NCBI GenBank assembly: GCA_902541825.1
Contig: CACBRY010000003.1
Span: forward strand, 1 to 57,789
Source of the DNA: an uncultured Pelagibacteraceae bacterium
Lineage (GTDB): Bacteria; Pseudomonadota; Alphaproteobacteria; Pelagibacterales; Pelagibacteraceae
Direction of reading: 5' to 3'
Length of the DNA: 57,789 bases
Shown: piece by piece, positions 1 through 9,025 of the stretch
Layout: the number at the start of each line of letters is the position of its first letter
Position numbering within the stretch: the stretch's first letter is position 1
The notes under the pieces: model-generated
Database searches by the model: none
Told to the model about the DNA's origin: nothing
Seen by the model: only the letters and a program-made list of their open reading frames with translations
Translations under genes and position numbers: made by a program

Positions 1-4
1 GTAA

Positions 5-739
5 ACTTCTGATAAAAATTTAGTAATCCAATACTTTAAAGATGATGCTACAGCATTTAATAATGAAAAAAGAACTACTATTGAGGGTAAAGGAGTTTTA
101 AATAATAGAATTTCTGAACATATACTTACAAATTTGTCTCAAATAGGTATTGAAAATCATTTAGTTAAACGACTAAACATGAGAGAACAATTAATTAAAT
201 TTGTAGAAATAATTCCAATTGAATTTGTTATCCGGAATGTTGCGACAGGATCTTTGACTAAAAGACTTGGAATAGAAGACGGAACTGTACTAAAAGAACC
301 TTTAATTGAATATTGTTTAAAAGATGACAAACTTGGTGATCCTTTAATTTCAGAGGATCATATTTATGCATTTGATTGGGCAAATAAAAAAGAAATTGAA
401 AAGATTAAAAAAAATATTTTTAGAATTAATGATTTTATGATTGGAATGTTTAGAGGGGTGGGAATAAAATTAATTGATTTTAAATTAGAATTTGGACGAA
501 CTAAAATTGATGGAAGAAAAGAAATAATTTTGGCTGATGAAATAAGCCCTGACACTTGTAGATTGTGGGACTCTGCAACTGACAAAAAACTTGATAAAGA
601 CAGATTTAGAAAAGATTTAGGGGATTTATTACCTGCGTATACCGAAGTTGCCAAAAGACTTGGAATTCTACATGAGCAATCGAACGTTTCTGCAGTAAAT
701 ATAACTAAACTATCTTCAATTAAAAAGAAGCGAAAATGA
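5..739 (+). CDS. purC: SAICAR synthetase (partial, 5' end outside window)
   Basis: Phosphoribosylaminoimidazole-succinocarboxamide synthase joins aspartate to CAIR in de novo purine synthesis (cytoplasmic, ATP-dependent). The C-terminal 244 residues are visible. Family signatures are clear: [13 protein letters not shown] and [14 protein letters not shown], the latter carrying the nucleotide-binding acidic residues. Homology to PurC continues upstream of the TTG at 134 ([16 protein letters not shown] is encoded from about 20), so that TTG is not the start. An in-frame TAA at 2-4 sits where PurC normally continues; an edge artefact is the likeliest reason. The stop overlaps the purS ATG by 4 bp, so the genes are probably translationally coupled. 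Identification is secure. Confidence 0.93.
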   Translation, partial: TSDKNLVIQYFKDDATAFNNEKRTTIEGKGVLNNRISEHILTNLSQIGIENHLVKRLNMREQLIKFVEIIPIEFVIRNVATGSLTKRLGIEDGTVLKEPLIEYCLKDDKLGDPLISEDHIYAFDWANKKEIEKIKKNIFRINDFMIGMFRGVGIKLIDFKLEFGRTKIDGRKEIILADEISPDTCRLWDSATDKKLDKDRFRKDLGDLLPAYTEVAKRLGILHEQSNVSAVNITKLSSIKKKRK

Positions 740-978
740 AAGTTTCTGCAGTAATAACTTTAAAAAAGGATGTTTTAGATCCACAAGGCAAAGTAATTCA
801 TGAAACATTGGATGGTATGGGTTTTAATTCTGTGAATGAAGTTAGACAAGGAAAATATTTTGAAATTGATGTTAAAGAAAATGATCCAAAAAAAGCTAAA
901 GATCTAGTGGAAGACATGTGTAAAAAACTTTTAGCGAATCTTGTTATTGAAAACTACAAAATTATTGAGACACAATAA
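736..978 (+). CDS. purS: FGAM synthase subunit PurS
   Basis: Small structural subunit of the three-part phosphoribosylformylglycinamidine synthase (PurS-PurQ-PurL). It bridges the glutaminase PurQ and the synthetase PurL and helps channel ammonia. The 80-residue length fits the family, and the sequence shows the usual pattern: a first strand after [19 protein letters not shown], then a central [16 protein letters not shown]. The start overlaps the purC stop (ATGA) and purQ follows after 3 bp. Its presence agrees with the short PurL encoded further along, which needs separate PurS and PurQ. Confidence 0.95.
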   Translation: MKVSAVITLKKDVLDPQGKVIHETLDGMGFNSVNEVRQGKYFEIDVKENDPKKAKDLVEDMCKKLLANLVIENYKIIETQ

Positions 979-981
979 TTA

Positions 982-1665
982 ATGAAATCATCCGTTATAA
1001 CCTTCCCTGGTTCAAATTGTGATCGAGATATGGACGTGGCTCTCACAAAATTTGGATTCAAAAATAAAATGGTTTGGCATAATGATCAAGAATTGCCCAA
1101 AAGTGATTTAATTGTTTTGCCTGGTGGTTTTTCTTACGGTGATTATTTGCGTTGTGGCAGTATGGCCTCAAAATCAAAAATTATGCATTCAGTAATAAAT
1201 TTTGCAAAATCAGGTGGATTGGTAATGGGAATTTGTAATGGTTTTCAAATTTTAGTTGAGTCTGGATTAGTACCAGGAGTATTATTAAGAAACAAATATC
1301 TTCAGTTTATTTGTAAAAATGTCCACGTAAAAGTAGATAATAAAGAAAACACCTTTTTCAAAAATCTTGATAAAAAAATTTTAGAATTTCACATAGCTCA
1401 TAATGAGGGTAATTATTTTTGCACCAATGATCAACTCAAAGAGATTGAAGATAATAATCAAATAGCAATTTATTATTGTGATCAAAATGGCAATACAGAT
1501 GATCAAATAAATCCTAATGGTTCAATAAAAAATATTGCAGGTATTTTTAACAAAGAAAAAAACGTTTTAGGTATGATGCCTCATCCTGAGAGAATGATAG
1601 ATGAAAGTTTATCTGGGGAAGATGGATCAATCTTTTTTAAAAATCTTATAAATAATATTAAATGA
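982..1665 (+). CDS. purQ: FGAM synthase subunit PurQ (glutaminase)
   Basis: Class I glutamine amidotransferase subunit that supplies ammonia to PurL in the fourth step of purine synthesis. The nucleophile is Cys85 in VMGICNGFQIL, and the His-Glu pair lies in MMPHPERM near the C-terminus (about residues 200-206). The oxyanion region LPGGFSYGDYLRCG is intact. Length (227 aa) is normal. The stop codon overlaps the next ATG by 4 bp, but the next gene is not purL: an exported lyase-like gene stands between purQ and purL. Confidence 0.95.
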   Translation: MKSSVITFPGSNCDRDMDVALTKFGFKNKMVWHNDQELPKSDLIVLPGGFSYGDYLRCGSMASKSKIMHSVINFAKSGGLVMGICNGFQILVESGLVPGVLLRNKYLQFICKNVHVKVDNKENTFFKNLDKKILEFHIAHNEGNYFCTNDQLKEIEDNNQIAIYYCDQNGNTDDQINPNGSIKNIAGIFNKEKNVLGMMPHPERMIDESLSGEDGSIFFKNLINNIK

Positions 1666-2555
1666 AAATTCGAACTAAACTATTCTATATATTGTTAGCC
1701 TTTTTTATGATGACCAGTGTTTCTTTTGCGTGTGTTACCTCAAAAGAATGCAGTCCCAAAAAAGAAAAAGGTTACTACAATTATCCTAATAAATTGAAAA
1801 GAGGTATTGCAGGAAATATGCACATTGCAAACTTTATGCCAGAGGAACTACATTTAGCAAATTACTCTATCGTGAAAGATCCAACAGGCACATCGCCTAT
1901 TGAGATAATTGAAGATTTTAGTCCGATAAAAGGTCATTGCGGAACAGCAGGTCATTTCTGGAAACAAAATAAGGTTAAAGTAGGAACTGGAACAACAGAT
2001 TGTAATAGTAATAGATTAAGACTCGAACTTGCTATGAATAAAGATTTAAGGACAGGTAAGAAAGCTAAAGAAATTTGGATAGGTTATTATTTGTATGTGC
2101 CTGACACGTCTGATAATTTTAAAGATAAAAAATTACAACCTTACATAACACAATTTTATGGCACTAATAAAAAAGGTGGTCAAAATAGAGGTGGTTATGC
2201 ACCTCAATTTTCTGCTTCTATATACAACGGTAAACTTTCTATTGAAGGTGTTCCTGTAATTGATGAAAACAATTTAAAGGGCAAGTGGCACAAAGTTGAG
2301 TTTAATGTTAGATACTCAAAAAAAGATGATGGTTTTTTTAAAGTCTATATTAATGGTGAATTAAAAGTAAATAGAACAGGATTTCAAACATCAAAACATA
2401 GTCATGTTGAAATAAAATATGGTTCATATTCACATCCTGAATACGGTGGTGCCAATTATCCTGAAGGATATCAATTCCCATCCCACACAATATACTTTGC
2501 TGGGTTCAGTGTAGAGAAAGATAGAGCAAAATTAAAAGTTAACAATATTGAATGA
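1662..2555 (+). CDS. Exported polysaccharide-lyase-like (heparin lyase I-fold) protein
   Basis: A predicted secreted protein of 297 aa. Residues 1-23 form a Sec-type signal (basic MKIRTK, hydrophobic core, SVSFA before Cys24); the motif before Cys24 is a poor lipobox, so signal peptidase I cleavage is more likely than lipidation. The rest resembles the beta-jelly-roll family that includes heparin lyase I (Pfam Polysacc_lyase): an arginine-rich RLRLELAM strand, then [11 protein letters not shown], a [13 protein letters not shown] strand, a YINGE turn, and a final [12 protein letters not shown] strand. Four cysteines (24, 30 and two near 93-115) suggest disulfides. Lyase activity is not established; it could simply bind glycans. 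It overlaps purQ and purL by 4 bp each (ATGA), so it is translated as part of the purine operon. The family call comes from pattern recognition only. Confidence 0.6.
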   Translation: MKIRTKLFYILLAFFMMTSVSFACVTSKECSPKKEKGYYNYPNKLKRGIAGNMHIANFMPEELHLANYSIVKDPTGTSPIEIIEDFSPIKGHCGTAGHFWKQNKVKVGTGTTDCNSNRLRLELAMNKDLRTGKKAKEIWIGYYLYVPDTSDNFKDKKLQPYITQFYGTNKKGGQNRGGYAPQFSASIYNGKLSIEGVPVIDENNLKGKWHKVEFNVRYSKKDDGFFKVYINGELKVNRTGFQTSKHSHVEIKYGSYSHPEYGGANYPEGYQFPSHTIYFAGFSVEKDRAKLKVNNIE

Positions 2556-4744
2556 TGGAAGTTAACGAACAAATAGCTATAGATCACGGTTTAAAAAAAG
2601 AGGAATATAAAAAAATTTGTGATTTATTAAAAAGAGTTCCTAATCTAACTGAACTAGGAATTTTCTCTGCGATGTGGAATGAACATTGCTCATATAAATC
2701 TTCAAGAATTCATTTAAAAAAATTACACACTAAAGGAAAAAAAGTAATTCAAGGACCAGGGGAAAATGCTGGGGTTATTGATATTGAGGATGGAGATGCA
2801 ATAGTTTTTAAAATCGAGAGTCATAATCACCCATCATTTATCGAGCCTTATCAGGGAGCCGCTACAGGAGTAGGTGGAATTATGCGAGATGTTTTTACAA
2901 TGGGTGCAAGACCCATTGCTAACTTAAATTCAATACATTTTGGTTCAACTCAAAATAAAAAAACAAAAAATTTATTAAGAGGTGTTGTTCATGGAATTGG
3001 TGGTTATGGAAACTGTATGGGAGTACCTACCATAGCAGGTCAAACATCTTTTGATAGATCATATAATGGAAATATCTTAGTGAATGCTATGACTTTAGGA
3101 TTGGTTAAAAAAGATAAGATATTTTACTCTAAAGCAGCTGGTTTAAATAAACCAGTTATATATGTTGGATCAAAAACCGGTAGAGATGGAATTCACGGAG
3201 CAAGTATGGCTTCTGCAAGTTTCGATGAAAAGATTGAAGAAAAAAAACCAACTGTGCAAGTTGGAGATCCTTTTACTGAAAAACTTTTATTGGAGGCGTG
3301 CTTAGAATTAATGTCAGGAGACTCAATTATTGCAATTCAAGATATGGGAGCCGCAGGACTAACCTCTTCAAGTATTGAAATGGCATCAAAAGGAAATTTA
3401 GGTATCGAAATTAACTTAAACAAAGTTCCATGTAGGGAAACCAAAATGACCCCTTACGAAATTATGTTATCAGAAAGCCAAGAACGAATGCTTATAGTTC
3501 TTGAAAGTGGCAAAGAGGAAATAGCTAAAAAAATATTTGATAAATGGAATTTAGATTTCGCTGTAATTGGAAAAACAACCAACACAAAGAATATTGAATT
3601 ATTTTTTGATAACAAACAAGTAGCTAATATTCCAGTGAATACATTGGTTGAAAATTCTCCGATGTATGATCGAAAATGGAAAAAATCGAAATTACCAAAA
3701 AAAAATAGAATAAATAAAACAATATTTAAAAGTCTAAAAATCAAAGATACCTTAAAAAAAATCTTATCCAGTCCAAACGTTTGTAGCAAAGAATGGATTT
3801 GGCAACAATATGATCACACCGTAATGGGTGATACTATACAAAAACCGGGAGGAGACTCAGGTGTAGTAAGAGTTCATAAAACGGATAAAGCTATTGCTGC
3901 TACAGTTGACTCATCTGCAACTTATTGTTGGGCACATCCACTAACAGGTGGAAAGCAAGTCGTTTGTGAAACTTGGAGAAATTTAATCTCAGTAGGTGCT
4001 AAACCTATAGCGGTTACGAATTGTTTAAATTTTGGAAGCCCAGAGAAAGAGGAAAATATGGGTGAGTTTGTCGAATGTGTTCAAGGTATCAGTGAAGCAT
4101 GTAAGTATTTAGATTATCCTGTTGTCTCAGGCAATGTATCTTTTTACAACGAAACTAAAGACATTGGAATTAAACCAACTCCTACGATAGGAGGTGTGGG
4201 TTTAATTAAAGATTACAAAAAAATGATTACAATGGATTTTAAGGAAATCGACAACATCGTATTAGTGATTGGCAAAACAGAGGGGCATATAGATCAAAGT
4301 TTATTATCAAGAATAATATTAAATGAAAATAATGGACCACCACCTGAGGTAAATTTATTTAATGAAAAAAATAATGGTCTAACTTTACTAAATTTAATTG
4401 AGAAAAATTTCATTAAAAGTGCCCACGATGTATCTCTTGGTGGGATAATTACAGCATTAAGCAAAATGTGTATAAAAGGAAATAAAGGTATACAAATCAA
4501 AAAGCCAAAATTTTTGATTAATGAAATTGAATACTTTTTTTCTGAAGATCAAGGAAGATATTTAATTGAAATAAATCCAAAAGATTTAAAAGAAGTTTCA
4601 AAGATTTTAGAAAAAAATTCGGTACATTATGATGAAATAGGTAAAATCATCGATAAAGAGATGATAATTGATCAAAAGACGAAACTAACAATTGACGAAT
4701 TAAAATCATATAATACTAATTGGTTTAAAGGCTACATGGTTTGA
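2552..4744 (+). CDS. purL: FGAM synthase subunit PurL
   Basis: Synthetase subunit of phosphoribosylformylglycinamidine synthase; uses ATP and PurQ-derived ammonia to convert FGAR to FGAM. At 730 aa it is the short form that works with PurS and PurQ. Diagnostic motifs: [11 protein letters not shown] near residue 43, [19 protein letters not shown] near 90, and [10 protein letters not shown] and [10 protein letters not shown] in the second half of the AIRS-like tandem repeat. Two adjacent ATGs occur (2552 and 2555); the first overlaps the preceding stop. It ends the purine block, and bolA begins 2 bp after the stop. Confidence 0.95.
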   Translation: MMEVNEQIAIDHGLKKEEYKKICDLLKRVPNLTELGIFSAMWNEHCSYKSSRIHLKKLHTKGKKVIQGPGENAGVIDIEDGDAIVFKIESHNHPSFIEPYQGAATGVGGIMRDVFTMGARPIANLNSIHFGSTQNKKTKNLLRGVVHGIGGYGNCMGVPTIAGQTSFDRSYNGNILVNAMTLGLVKKDKIFYSKAAGLNKPVIYVGSKTGRDGIHGASMASASFDEKIEEKKPTVQVGDPFTEKLLLEACLELMSGDSIIAIQDMGAAGLTSSSIEMASKGNLGIEINLNKVPCRETKMTPYEIMLSESQERMLIVLESGKEEIAKKIFDKWNLDFAVIGKTTNTKNIELFFDNKQVANIPVNTLVENSPMYDRKWKKSKLPKKNRINKTIFKSLKIKDTLKKILSSPNVCSKEWIWQQYDHTVMGDTIQKPGGDSGVVRVHKTDKAIAATVDSSATYCWAHPLTGGKQVVCETWRNLISVGAKPIAVTNCLNFGSPEKEENMGEFVECVQGISEACKYLDYPVVSGNVSFYNETKDIGIKPTPTIGGVGLIKDYKKMITMDFKEIDNIVLVIGKTEGHIDQSLLSRIILNENNGPPPEVNLFNEKNNGLTLLNLIEKNFIKSAHDVSLGGIITALSKMCIKGNKGIQIKKPKFLINEIEYFFSEDQGRYLIEINPKDLKEVSKILEKNSVHYDEIGKIIDKEMIIDQKTKLTIDELKSYNTNWFKGYMV

Positions 4745-4746
4745 TT

Positions 4747-4977
4747 ATGGCAATGGATTTAAAAGAAATCGAGAAATTTATTAAAGAAGCAATGCCAGAT
4801 GCTTCAATAGAAATACAAGATTTAGCGGGAGATGGTAATCATTATTCTGCTACTGTTACATCATCTCAATTTGCTGGAAAAAGTAAAATTGAACAACACA
4901 AAATGGTTTACAATTCATTAAAAGGTAGAATGGGGAATGAATTACATGCCTTAGCAATTAAAACAAAGGAACAATAA
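4747..4977 (+). CDS. BolA family protein
   Basis: Small cytoplasmic BolA-type protein (76 aa from the ATG at 4747). These proteins pair with monothiol glutaredoxins to bind or traffic [2Fe-2S] clusters. The core GDGNHYSATVTSSQFAGKS followed by HKMVYNSL and the HALAIKT strand is the BolA alpha/beta fold, with the conserved invariant His near the C-terminus. An earlier TTG at 4741 is possible but overlaps the purL stop. The adjacent CGFS glutaredoxin, overlapping by one base (TAATG), supports the role; this BolA-Grx pairing is well known across bacteria. Confidence 0.92.
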   Translation: MAMDLKEIEKFIKEAMPDASIEIQDLAGDGNHYSATVTSSQFAGKSKIEQHKMVYNSLKGRMGNELHALAIKTKEQ

Positions 4978-5309
4978 TGGATGATAAAACAAAAAATATA
5001 ATTCAAAATCACATAGATACTAACGATGTATGTTTATTCATGAAGGGAACTCCAGATGCACCACAGTGTGGATTCTCAATGGCAGTCACAAACATTCTTA
5101 AAATTTTAGAGGTGAATTTTAAAAGCGTAAATGTTCTTGAAGACCAATCAATTAGAGAGGGAATAAAAATTTTTAGTGATTGGCCTACTATTCCTCAACT
5201 CTATGTAAAAAAAGAATTTATTGGTGGATGTGATATTTTAAAAGAAATGTACGAAAGTGGTGAATTAAAAAAAGTTTTTGAGGAAAAAAACATAAAATTC
5301 AAAAACTAA
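4977..5309 (+). CDS. grxD: Monothiol glutaredoxin, Grx4 family
   Basis: CGFS-type monothiol glutaredoxin of 110 aa that carries a glutathione-ligated [2Fe-2S] cluster and takes part in Fe-S assembly. The active site MKGTPDAPQCGFS is at about residues 22-34, with the glutathione-binding WPTIPQLYV (TIP motif) and GGCDIL further along; this is the complete family signature. It is coupled to bolA upstream. Its stop overlaps the stop of the convergent methyltransferase gene by 4 bp, leaving no room for a terminator. Confidence 0.95.
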   Translation: MDDKTKNIIQNHIDTNDVCLFMKGTPDAPQCGFSMAVTNILKILEVNFKSVNVLEDQSIREGIKIFSDWPTIPQLYVKKEFIGGCDILKEMYESGELKKVFEEKNIKFKN

Positions 5310-6049
5310 TTTTTTTCAAAAAAAACTATATCAGATATGTCAGTGTTACCTTTATATTTATAAACATTGTTAATAGTGTCTAGTAAAAGATTGGTTACTT
5401 TGCTTGAAACTAACGAGGATGAAAAAGATTTCTTTTTTAAGATATGATCAGCTAATTTATCAATTTTAATATCATTTACATCATTAAGATGTTTAAAATA
5501 ATCTGGAAATTTATAGTCCTCAATTATATAAAAACCACCATCAACAAGATATTCATAAAAATGATTTAAAGCACTTAATTGATCACTCTGTTTGTGAGAG
5601 CCATCATCGATTATAACATCAAAGTATTTTAAAGTGTCTTTATCCATTATTTTTTTAATAAATTTTGAAACCATTTTTGAATTTGATGAGTCCAGACCAA
5701 AAACATGAATTTTTTTTGAATAATATTTAAAATTCGAAATGTTTATGTCTAAACAATAAATTTCACAATTTGGAAAGTATTTTGAAAAAGCAGCAGCTGA
5801 GGCCCCAGAAAACGATCCTATTTCTAAAATTTTAATTTTCTTTTCTTTTAAAAAAGATAGATGTTTTTCATAGTATTTTGAAAAACCGTGAGTTTTGTTT
5901 TGTTTATCTTTGCTATATTCAGATTTATCTGTTCCATAATGAGAAAAAAGTTTATCTAGGGAAGAATCTTCTATTCCATCTAAATCAATGTTATGTTTTT
6001 TTTTGAGCTTATAAATTAAGCCTCTTTTAAATAAACTAAGAAAGTTCAA
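5306..6049 (-). CDS. Class I SAM-dependent methyltransferase (GTDK / MycE-TylF-like)
   Basis: A 247-aa Rossmann-fold methyltransferase. SAM-binding motif I is ILEIGSFSGASAAAF (about residues 75-90), followed by an acidic residue in YCLDIN. The metal/acceptor region reads DVIIDDGSHKQSDQ, and GGFYIIEDY follows. The HYGTDKSEYSKDK segment near residue 33 is typical of the sugar O-methyltransferase group that includes the MycE, NovP and TylF types. The acceptor is unknown; a sugar of surface polysaccharide is a guess. It lies 2 bp after rpsD, so it may be co-transcribed with a ribosomal protein gene. Confidence 0.7.
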   Translation of the reverse strand: MNFLSLFKRGLIYKLKKKHNIDLDGIEDSSLDKLFSHYGTDKSEYSKDKQNKTHGFSKYYEKHLSFLKEKKIKILEIGSFSGASAAAFSKYFPNCEIYCLDINISNFKYYSKKIHVFGLDSSNSKMVSKFIKKIMDKDTLKYFDVIIDDGSHKQSDQLSALNHFYEYLVDGGFYIIEDYKFPDYFKHLNDVNDIKIDKLADHILKKKSFSSSLVSSKVTNLLLDTINNVYKYKGNTDISDIVFFEKN

Positions 6050-6051
6050 TT

Positions 6052-6669
6052 TTATCTAGAATAATATTCAATAACTAAATTTGGTTCCATTACTACAGGA
6101 TAAGGGACCTCTTCAAATTTTGGAATTCTTACAAACTTAAATTTTTTATTTTTTTGATCTAATTGAATATATTCAGGCGCTTCTCTCTCTTTACTTGCTA
6201 AAGCTATATCAATGATTGCAAGTTGTTTAGATTTATCTCTTATTTCAATACTATCTTCCTCTTTAACTAAGTAACTAGAAATATTCACTTTTTTTCCATT
6301 CACTTTAACATGTCCGTGGTTAATTAATTGTCTAGCAGAAAAAATTGTTGTAGCAAATTTAGCTCTATAAATTACTGCATCTAATCTTCTTTCAAGAAGA
6401 CCAATTAAATTTTCACTGGTATCTCCTTTAAGCATAGAAGCTTTTTTATAAATATTTCTAAACTGTCTCTCATTTATGTTTCCATAATAAGCTTTTAATT
6501 TTTGTTTTGCTTGCAATTGAATACCATAGTCTGAAGGTTTACCTTGTTTAGTTTGACCGTGCTGACCTGGTCCATAAGCTCTTTTATTGAATGGGCTTTT
6601 CGGTCTACCCCACAGGTTAACCTTTAGTCTTCTGTCAACTTTATGTTTAGAGTTAATTCTTTTTGTCAT
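6052..6669 (-). CDS. rpsD: 30S ribosomal protein S4
   Basis: Primary 16S rRNA-binding protein of the small subunit. It has the N-terminal basic arm ([18 protein letters not shown]), the [10 protein letters not shown]-like segment read here as [10 protein letters not shown], and an S4 RNA-binding domain [12 protein letters not shown]...[11 protein letters not shown]. Length is the usual 205 aa. It follows trmJ by 40 bp; that gap carries a sigma70-like promoter, so rpsD probably has its own transcription start in addition to read-through. Confidence 0.97.
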   Translation of the reverse strand: MTKRINSKHKVDRRLKVNLWGRPKSPFNKRAYGPGQHGQTKQGKPSDYGIQLQAKQKLKAYYGNINERQFRNIYKKASMLKGDTSENLIGLLERRLDAVIYRAKFATTIFSARQLINHGHVKVNGKKVNISSYLVKEEDSIEIRDKSKQLAIIDIALASKEREAPEYIQLDQKNKKFKFVRIPKFEEVPYPVVMEPNLVIEYYSR

Positions 6670-6681
6670 TTGATATTCGGT

Positions 6682-6709
6682 CTTATAAACTTACTCTTTT
6701 GTTTGTCAA
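6682..6709 (-). promoter_or_regulatory. Candidate sigma70 promoter for rpsD
   Basis: Reading the minus strand, TTGACA (6709-6704), a 16-bp spacer and TATAAG (6687-6682) stand immediately after the trmJ stop. The predicted transcription start would be only a few bases before the rpsD ATG at 6669, giving a very short leader. The -35 matches the consensus exactly. No experimental support is available from sequence alone. Confidence 0.45.
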
Positions 6710-7423
6710 TCAACGTTTTTTACCTAAACTTGCGAATACACCTGATAATATACGTGTTTCTTTATCAGATAACTCCATTTTATAAAAAATATTTCTGAGG
6801 TTCTCAAGCATTTTAGGTTTCTTTTCCTTGGGTCTAAAAAAATTTATTTCATCTAAATTTTTAATGCAAAGACTTAACATAGATTGAATTTCTTTTTTAT
6901 TAGCTGATTTGATTTTTTCCGATCTTTTAAATGGAGTATTTTTTAATTTGATAAGGCTAGATACGTATTGAGCGATAATAATAAGGCTATGGGATAAATT
7001 CAAAGATTTAAAATCAGGGTTAGTAGGTATTTGTAAAGTATAATTAGCATAACTGATTTCATCATTTGATAAACCTGACGCCTCCGAACCAAACAGAAAA
7101 CCAATTTTTTTTTTAAAATTTATTTTTTTTAAATCTTTTAAGTTTATATGCTTTACATTTTTGTTTCTAAATCTTGCAGAAGTAGCGACAACAATATCAA
7201 TTTTGTTTATTGCATCTTCTAAATTATCATAATTTTTGCTTTGTTTAATAATATCTTTAGCTCCAACTGATGTAGCTAGAATTTTATCATTTGGAAAAGT
7301 AGGTTTTGGGTTTACTAAAATCAATTTATTAAAATCAAAGTTTTTTATTGCTCTGGCACAGGCACCGATATTTTCTGACAATTGAGGTTTATGAAGAATA
7401 AATGAAATATTATTTTTACTCAT
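6710..7423 (-). CDS. trmJ: tRNA 2'-O-methyltransferase, TrmJ-like (SPOUT family)
   Basis: A 237-aa SPOUT methyltransferase predicted to methylate the ribose of residue 32 in tRNA. The trefoil-knot motifs are present: LHKPQLSENIGACARAIKNF near the N-terminus, LVNPK, FLFGSEASGLSNDEI at about residues 110-125, and IPTNPDFKSLNLSHSL after it. A C-terminal helical extension is typical of TrmJ (formerly TrmH group 1). The start lies directly against the cimA stop. Assignment to TrmJ rather than another SpoU member rests on the N-terminal motif and length. Confidence 0.82.
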   Translation of the reverse strand: MSKNNISFILHKPQLSENIGACARAIKNFDFNKLILVNPKPTFPNDKILATSVGAKDIIKQSKNYDNLEDAINKIDIVVATSARFRNKNVKHINLKDLKKINFKKKIGFLFGSEASGLSNDEISYANYTLQIPTNPDFKSLNLSHSLIIIAQYVSSLIKLKNTPFKRSEKIKSANKKEIQSMLSLCIKNLDEINFFRPKEKKPKMLENLRNIFYKMELSDKETRILSGVFASLGKKR

Positions 7424-9025
7424 TTATTTACTTGCAGGCGCATTATCTTTAAATAATTTATAATCTAAACTATCAATTAATGCTTTGAACGAAGCTTCGA
7501 TAATGTTTGTTGAGACACCAATAGTAAACCAATTTTTTCCTTGAGAATCTGTGCTTTCAATTGAAACTCTTGTAACAGCTTCAGTTCCTGTATTTAAAAT
7601 TCTTACTTTATAATCCACCAGTTTTAAATCTTTTAAATATTTTGAGTATTTTGCTAGTCTATCAACGTTTTGTCTGATGGCATTATCTAAAGCATTTACT
7701 GGACCATTCCCTTCTCCTTCACACATAATTTTTTCTCCATCAACTTCTAATTGAGCTTTTGCAGAAGAAACTATTTCGCCAGAATTATTTTTTTTCACTG
7801 TAACGTCATATTCATTTATAGATATATATCTTGGTATTTCTCCAATAATTCTTCTAGCTAATAATTCAAATGATGCATCAGCACCATCATAACTATAACC
7901 AATGAATTCTCTATCTTTTACTTCATCTAATAATTTTTTAATTTTTGGATCATTTTCTTGAATATCAATTTTAATACTTTTTAATCTTGAGATAATATTC
8001 GATTTTCCTGATTGGTCAGAAACAACAATATTTCTTGTGTTACCAACTTCCTCCGGATTGATATGCTCATAAGTTTTTGGATCTTTTTGTACAGCAGATA
8101 CATGCAATCCCCCTTTATGTGAAAAAGCTGCTGCGCCCACATATGGTAAATGTTGGTTGGGTTTTCTATTTAAAATTTCATCTAAAAGTCTTGAACAATC
8201 AGTTAGATTTTTAATATTTTTTGATTTTATTCCAATTTCAAATTGAGATGAAAAATCTTTCTTTAAAAAAAATGTTGGTATTAATGACATTAAATTTGCA
8301 TTTCCACATCTTTCACCCAATCCATTTATTGTACCTTGAATTTGTCGAACACCAGACAATACTGCTGCTAATGAGTTAGCAACCGCATTACCAGTATCAT
8401 TATGTGCGTGAATTCCCAAATTTTTTCCTGGTACTACTTTTGTAACCTCACTAACTATCTGTGTAACTTCATGTGGAAGTGTACCTCCATTAGTATCACA
8501 TAATATCACCCACCTTGCACCTTGATCATAAGCAGCTTTAATACATGAGAGTGCATATTTTGGATTTGCTTTATAACCATCAAAAAAATGTTCTGCATCG
8601 AACATAAATTCTTTTTTTGCTTTAACAAAATGTTTTGCACTCTCAGAAATATTATCTAAATTTTCTTCATTGGTAATTCCTAAGGCAACATCGACATGAA
8701 AGTCCCAAGACTTACCAACTAAACATACTGCAGAGGTATTCGAGTTCATAAGTGCAGATAAACCAGTATCATTTTCTGCACTTCGTCCAGATCTTTTTGT
8801 CATTCCAAAAGATGTTAGTTTTGAATTTTTAAAATTGTGTTTCTTTTGAAAAAATTCTGTATCGGTTGGGTTAGCTCCAGGCCATCCTGCTTCAATGTAA
8901 TCCACACCCAAATTATCCAAAGCTAAAGCAATTTTTTCTTTGTCTTCCAAAGAAAAATCAACTCCTTGCGTTTGAGCTCCATCTCTAAGAGTTGTATCAA
9001 ATATGTATAGTTTTTCTTTGCTCAT
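7424..9025 (-). CDS. cimA: Citramalate synthase
   Basis: HMGL-like/LeuA-type enzyme that condenses pyruvate and acetyl-CoA to (R)-citramalate, a threonine-independent entry to isoleucine. The N-terminal TIM barrel starts FDTTLRDGAQTQGVDFS with the catalytic Arg-Asp, and has HAHNDTGNAVANSLAA and GTINGLGERCGNANL metal-site motifs. A C-terminal LeuA regulatory domain follows from about residue 410 (EIVSSAKAQLEVDGE). At 533 aa it matches CimA rather than 2-isopropylmalate synthase. It overlaps cysS by 4 bp. Confidence 0.92.
   Translation of the reverse strand: MSKEKLYIFDTTLRDGAQTQGVDFSLEDKEKIALALDNLGVDYIEAGWPGANPTDTEFFQKKHNFKNSKLTSFGMTKRSGRSAENDTGLSALMNSNTSAVCLVGKSWDFHVDVALGITNEENLDNISESAKHFVKAKKEFMFDAEHFFDGYKANPKYALSCIKAAYDQGARWVILCDTNGGTLPHEVTQIVSEVTKVVPGKNLGIHAHNDTGNAVANSLAAVLSGVRQIQGTINGLGERCGNANLMSLIPTFFLKKDFSSQFEIGIKSKNIKNLTDCSRLLDEILNRKPNQHLPYVGAAAFSHKGGLHVSAVQKDPKTYEHINPEEVGNTRNIVVSDQSGKSNIISRLKSIKIDIQENDPKIKKLLDEVKDREFIGYSYDGADASFELLARRIIGEIPRYISINEYDVTVKKNNSGEIVSSAKAQLEVDGEKIMCEGEGNGPVNALDNAIRQNVDRLAKYSKYLKDLKLVDYKVRILNTGTEAVTRVSIESTDSQGKNWFTIGVSTNIIEASFKALIDSLDYKLFKDNAPASK

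Noticed and set aside
134-136. TTG as a start of purC
   Set aside because: The conserved PurC sequence extends well upstream in the same frame, so the gene is simply cut by the window edge.
364-654. Antisense frames inside purC, purL, pgm, mtnP and other genes
   Set aside because: These are shadows of AT-rich coding sequence without starts, ribosome-binding sites or family motifs of their own.
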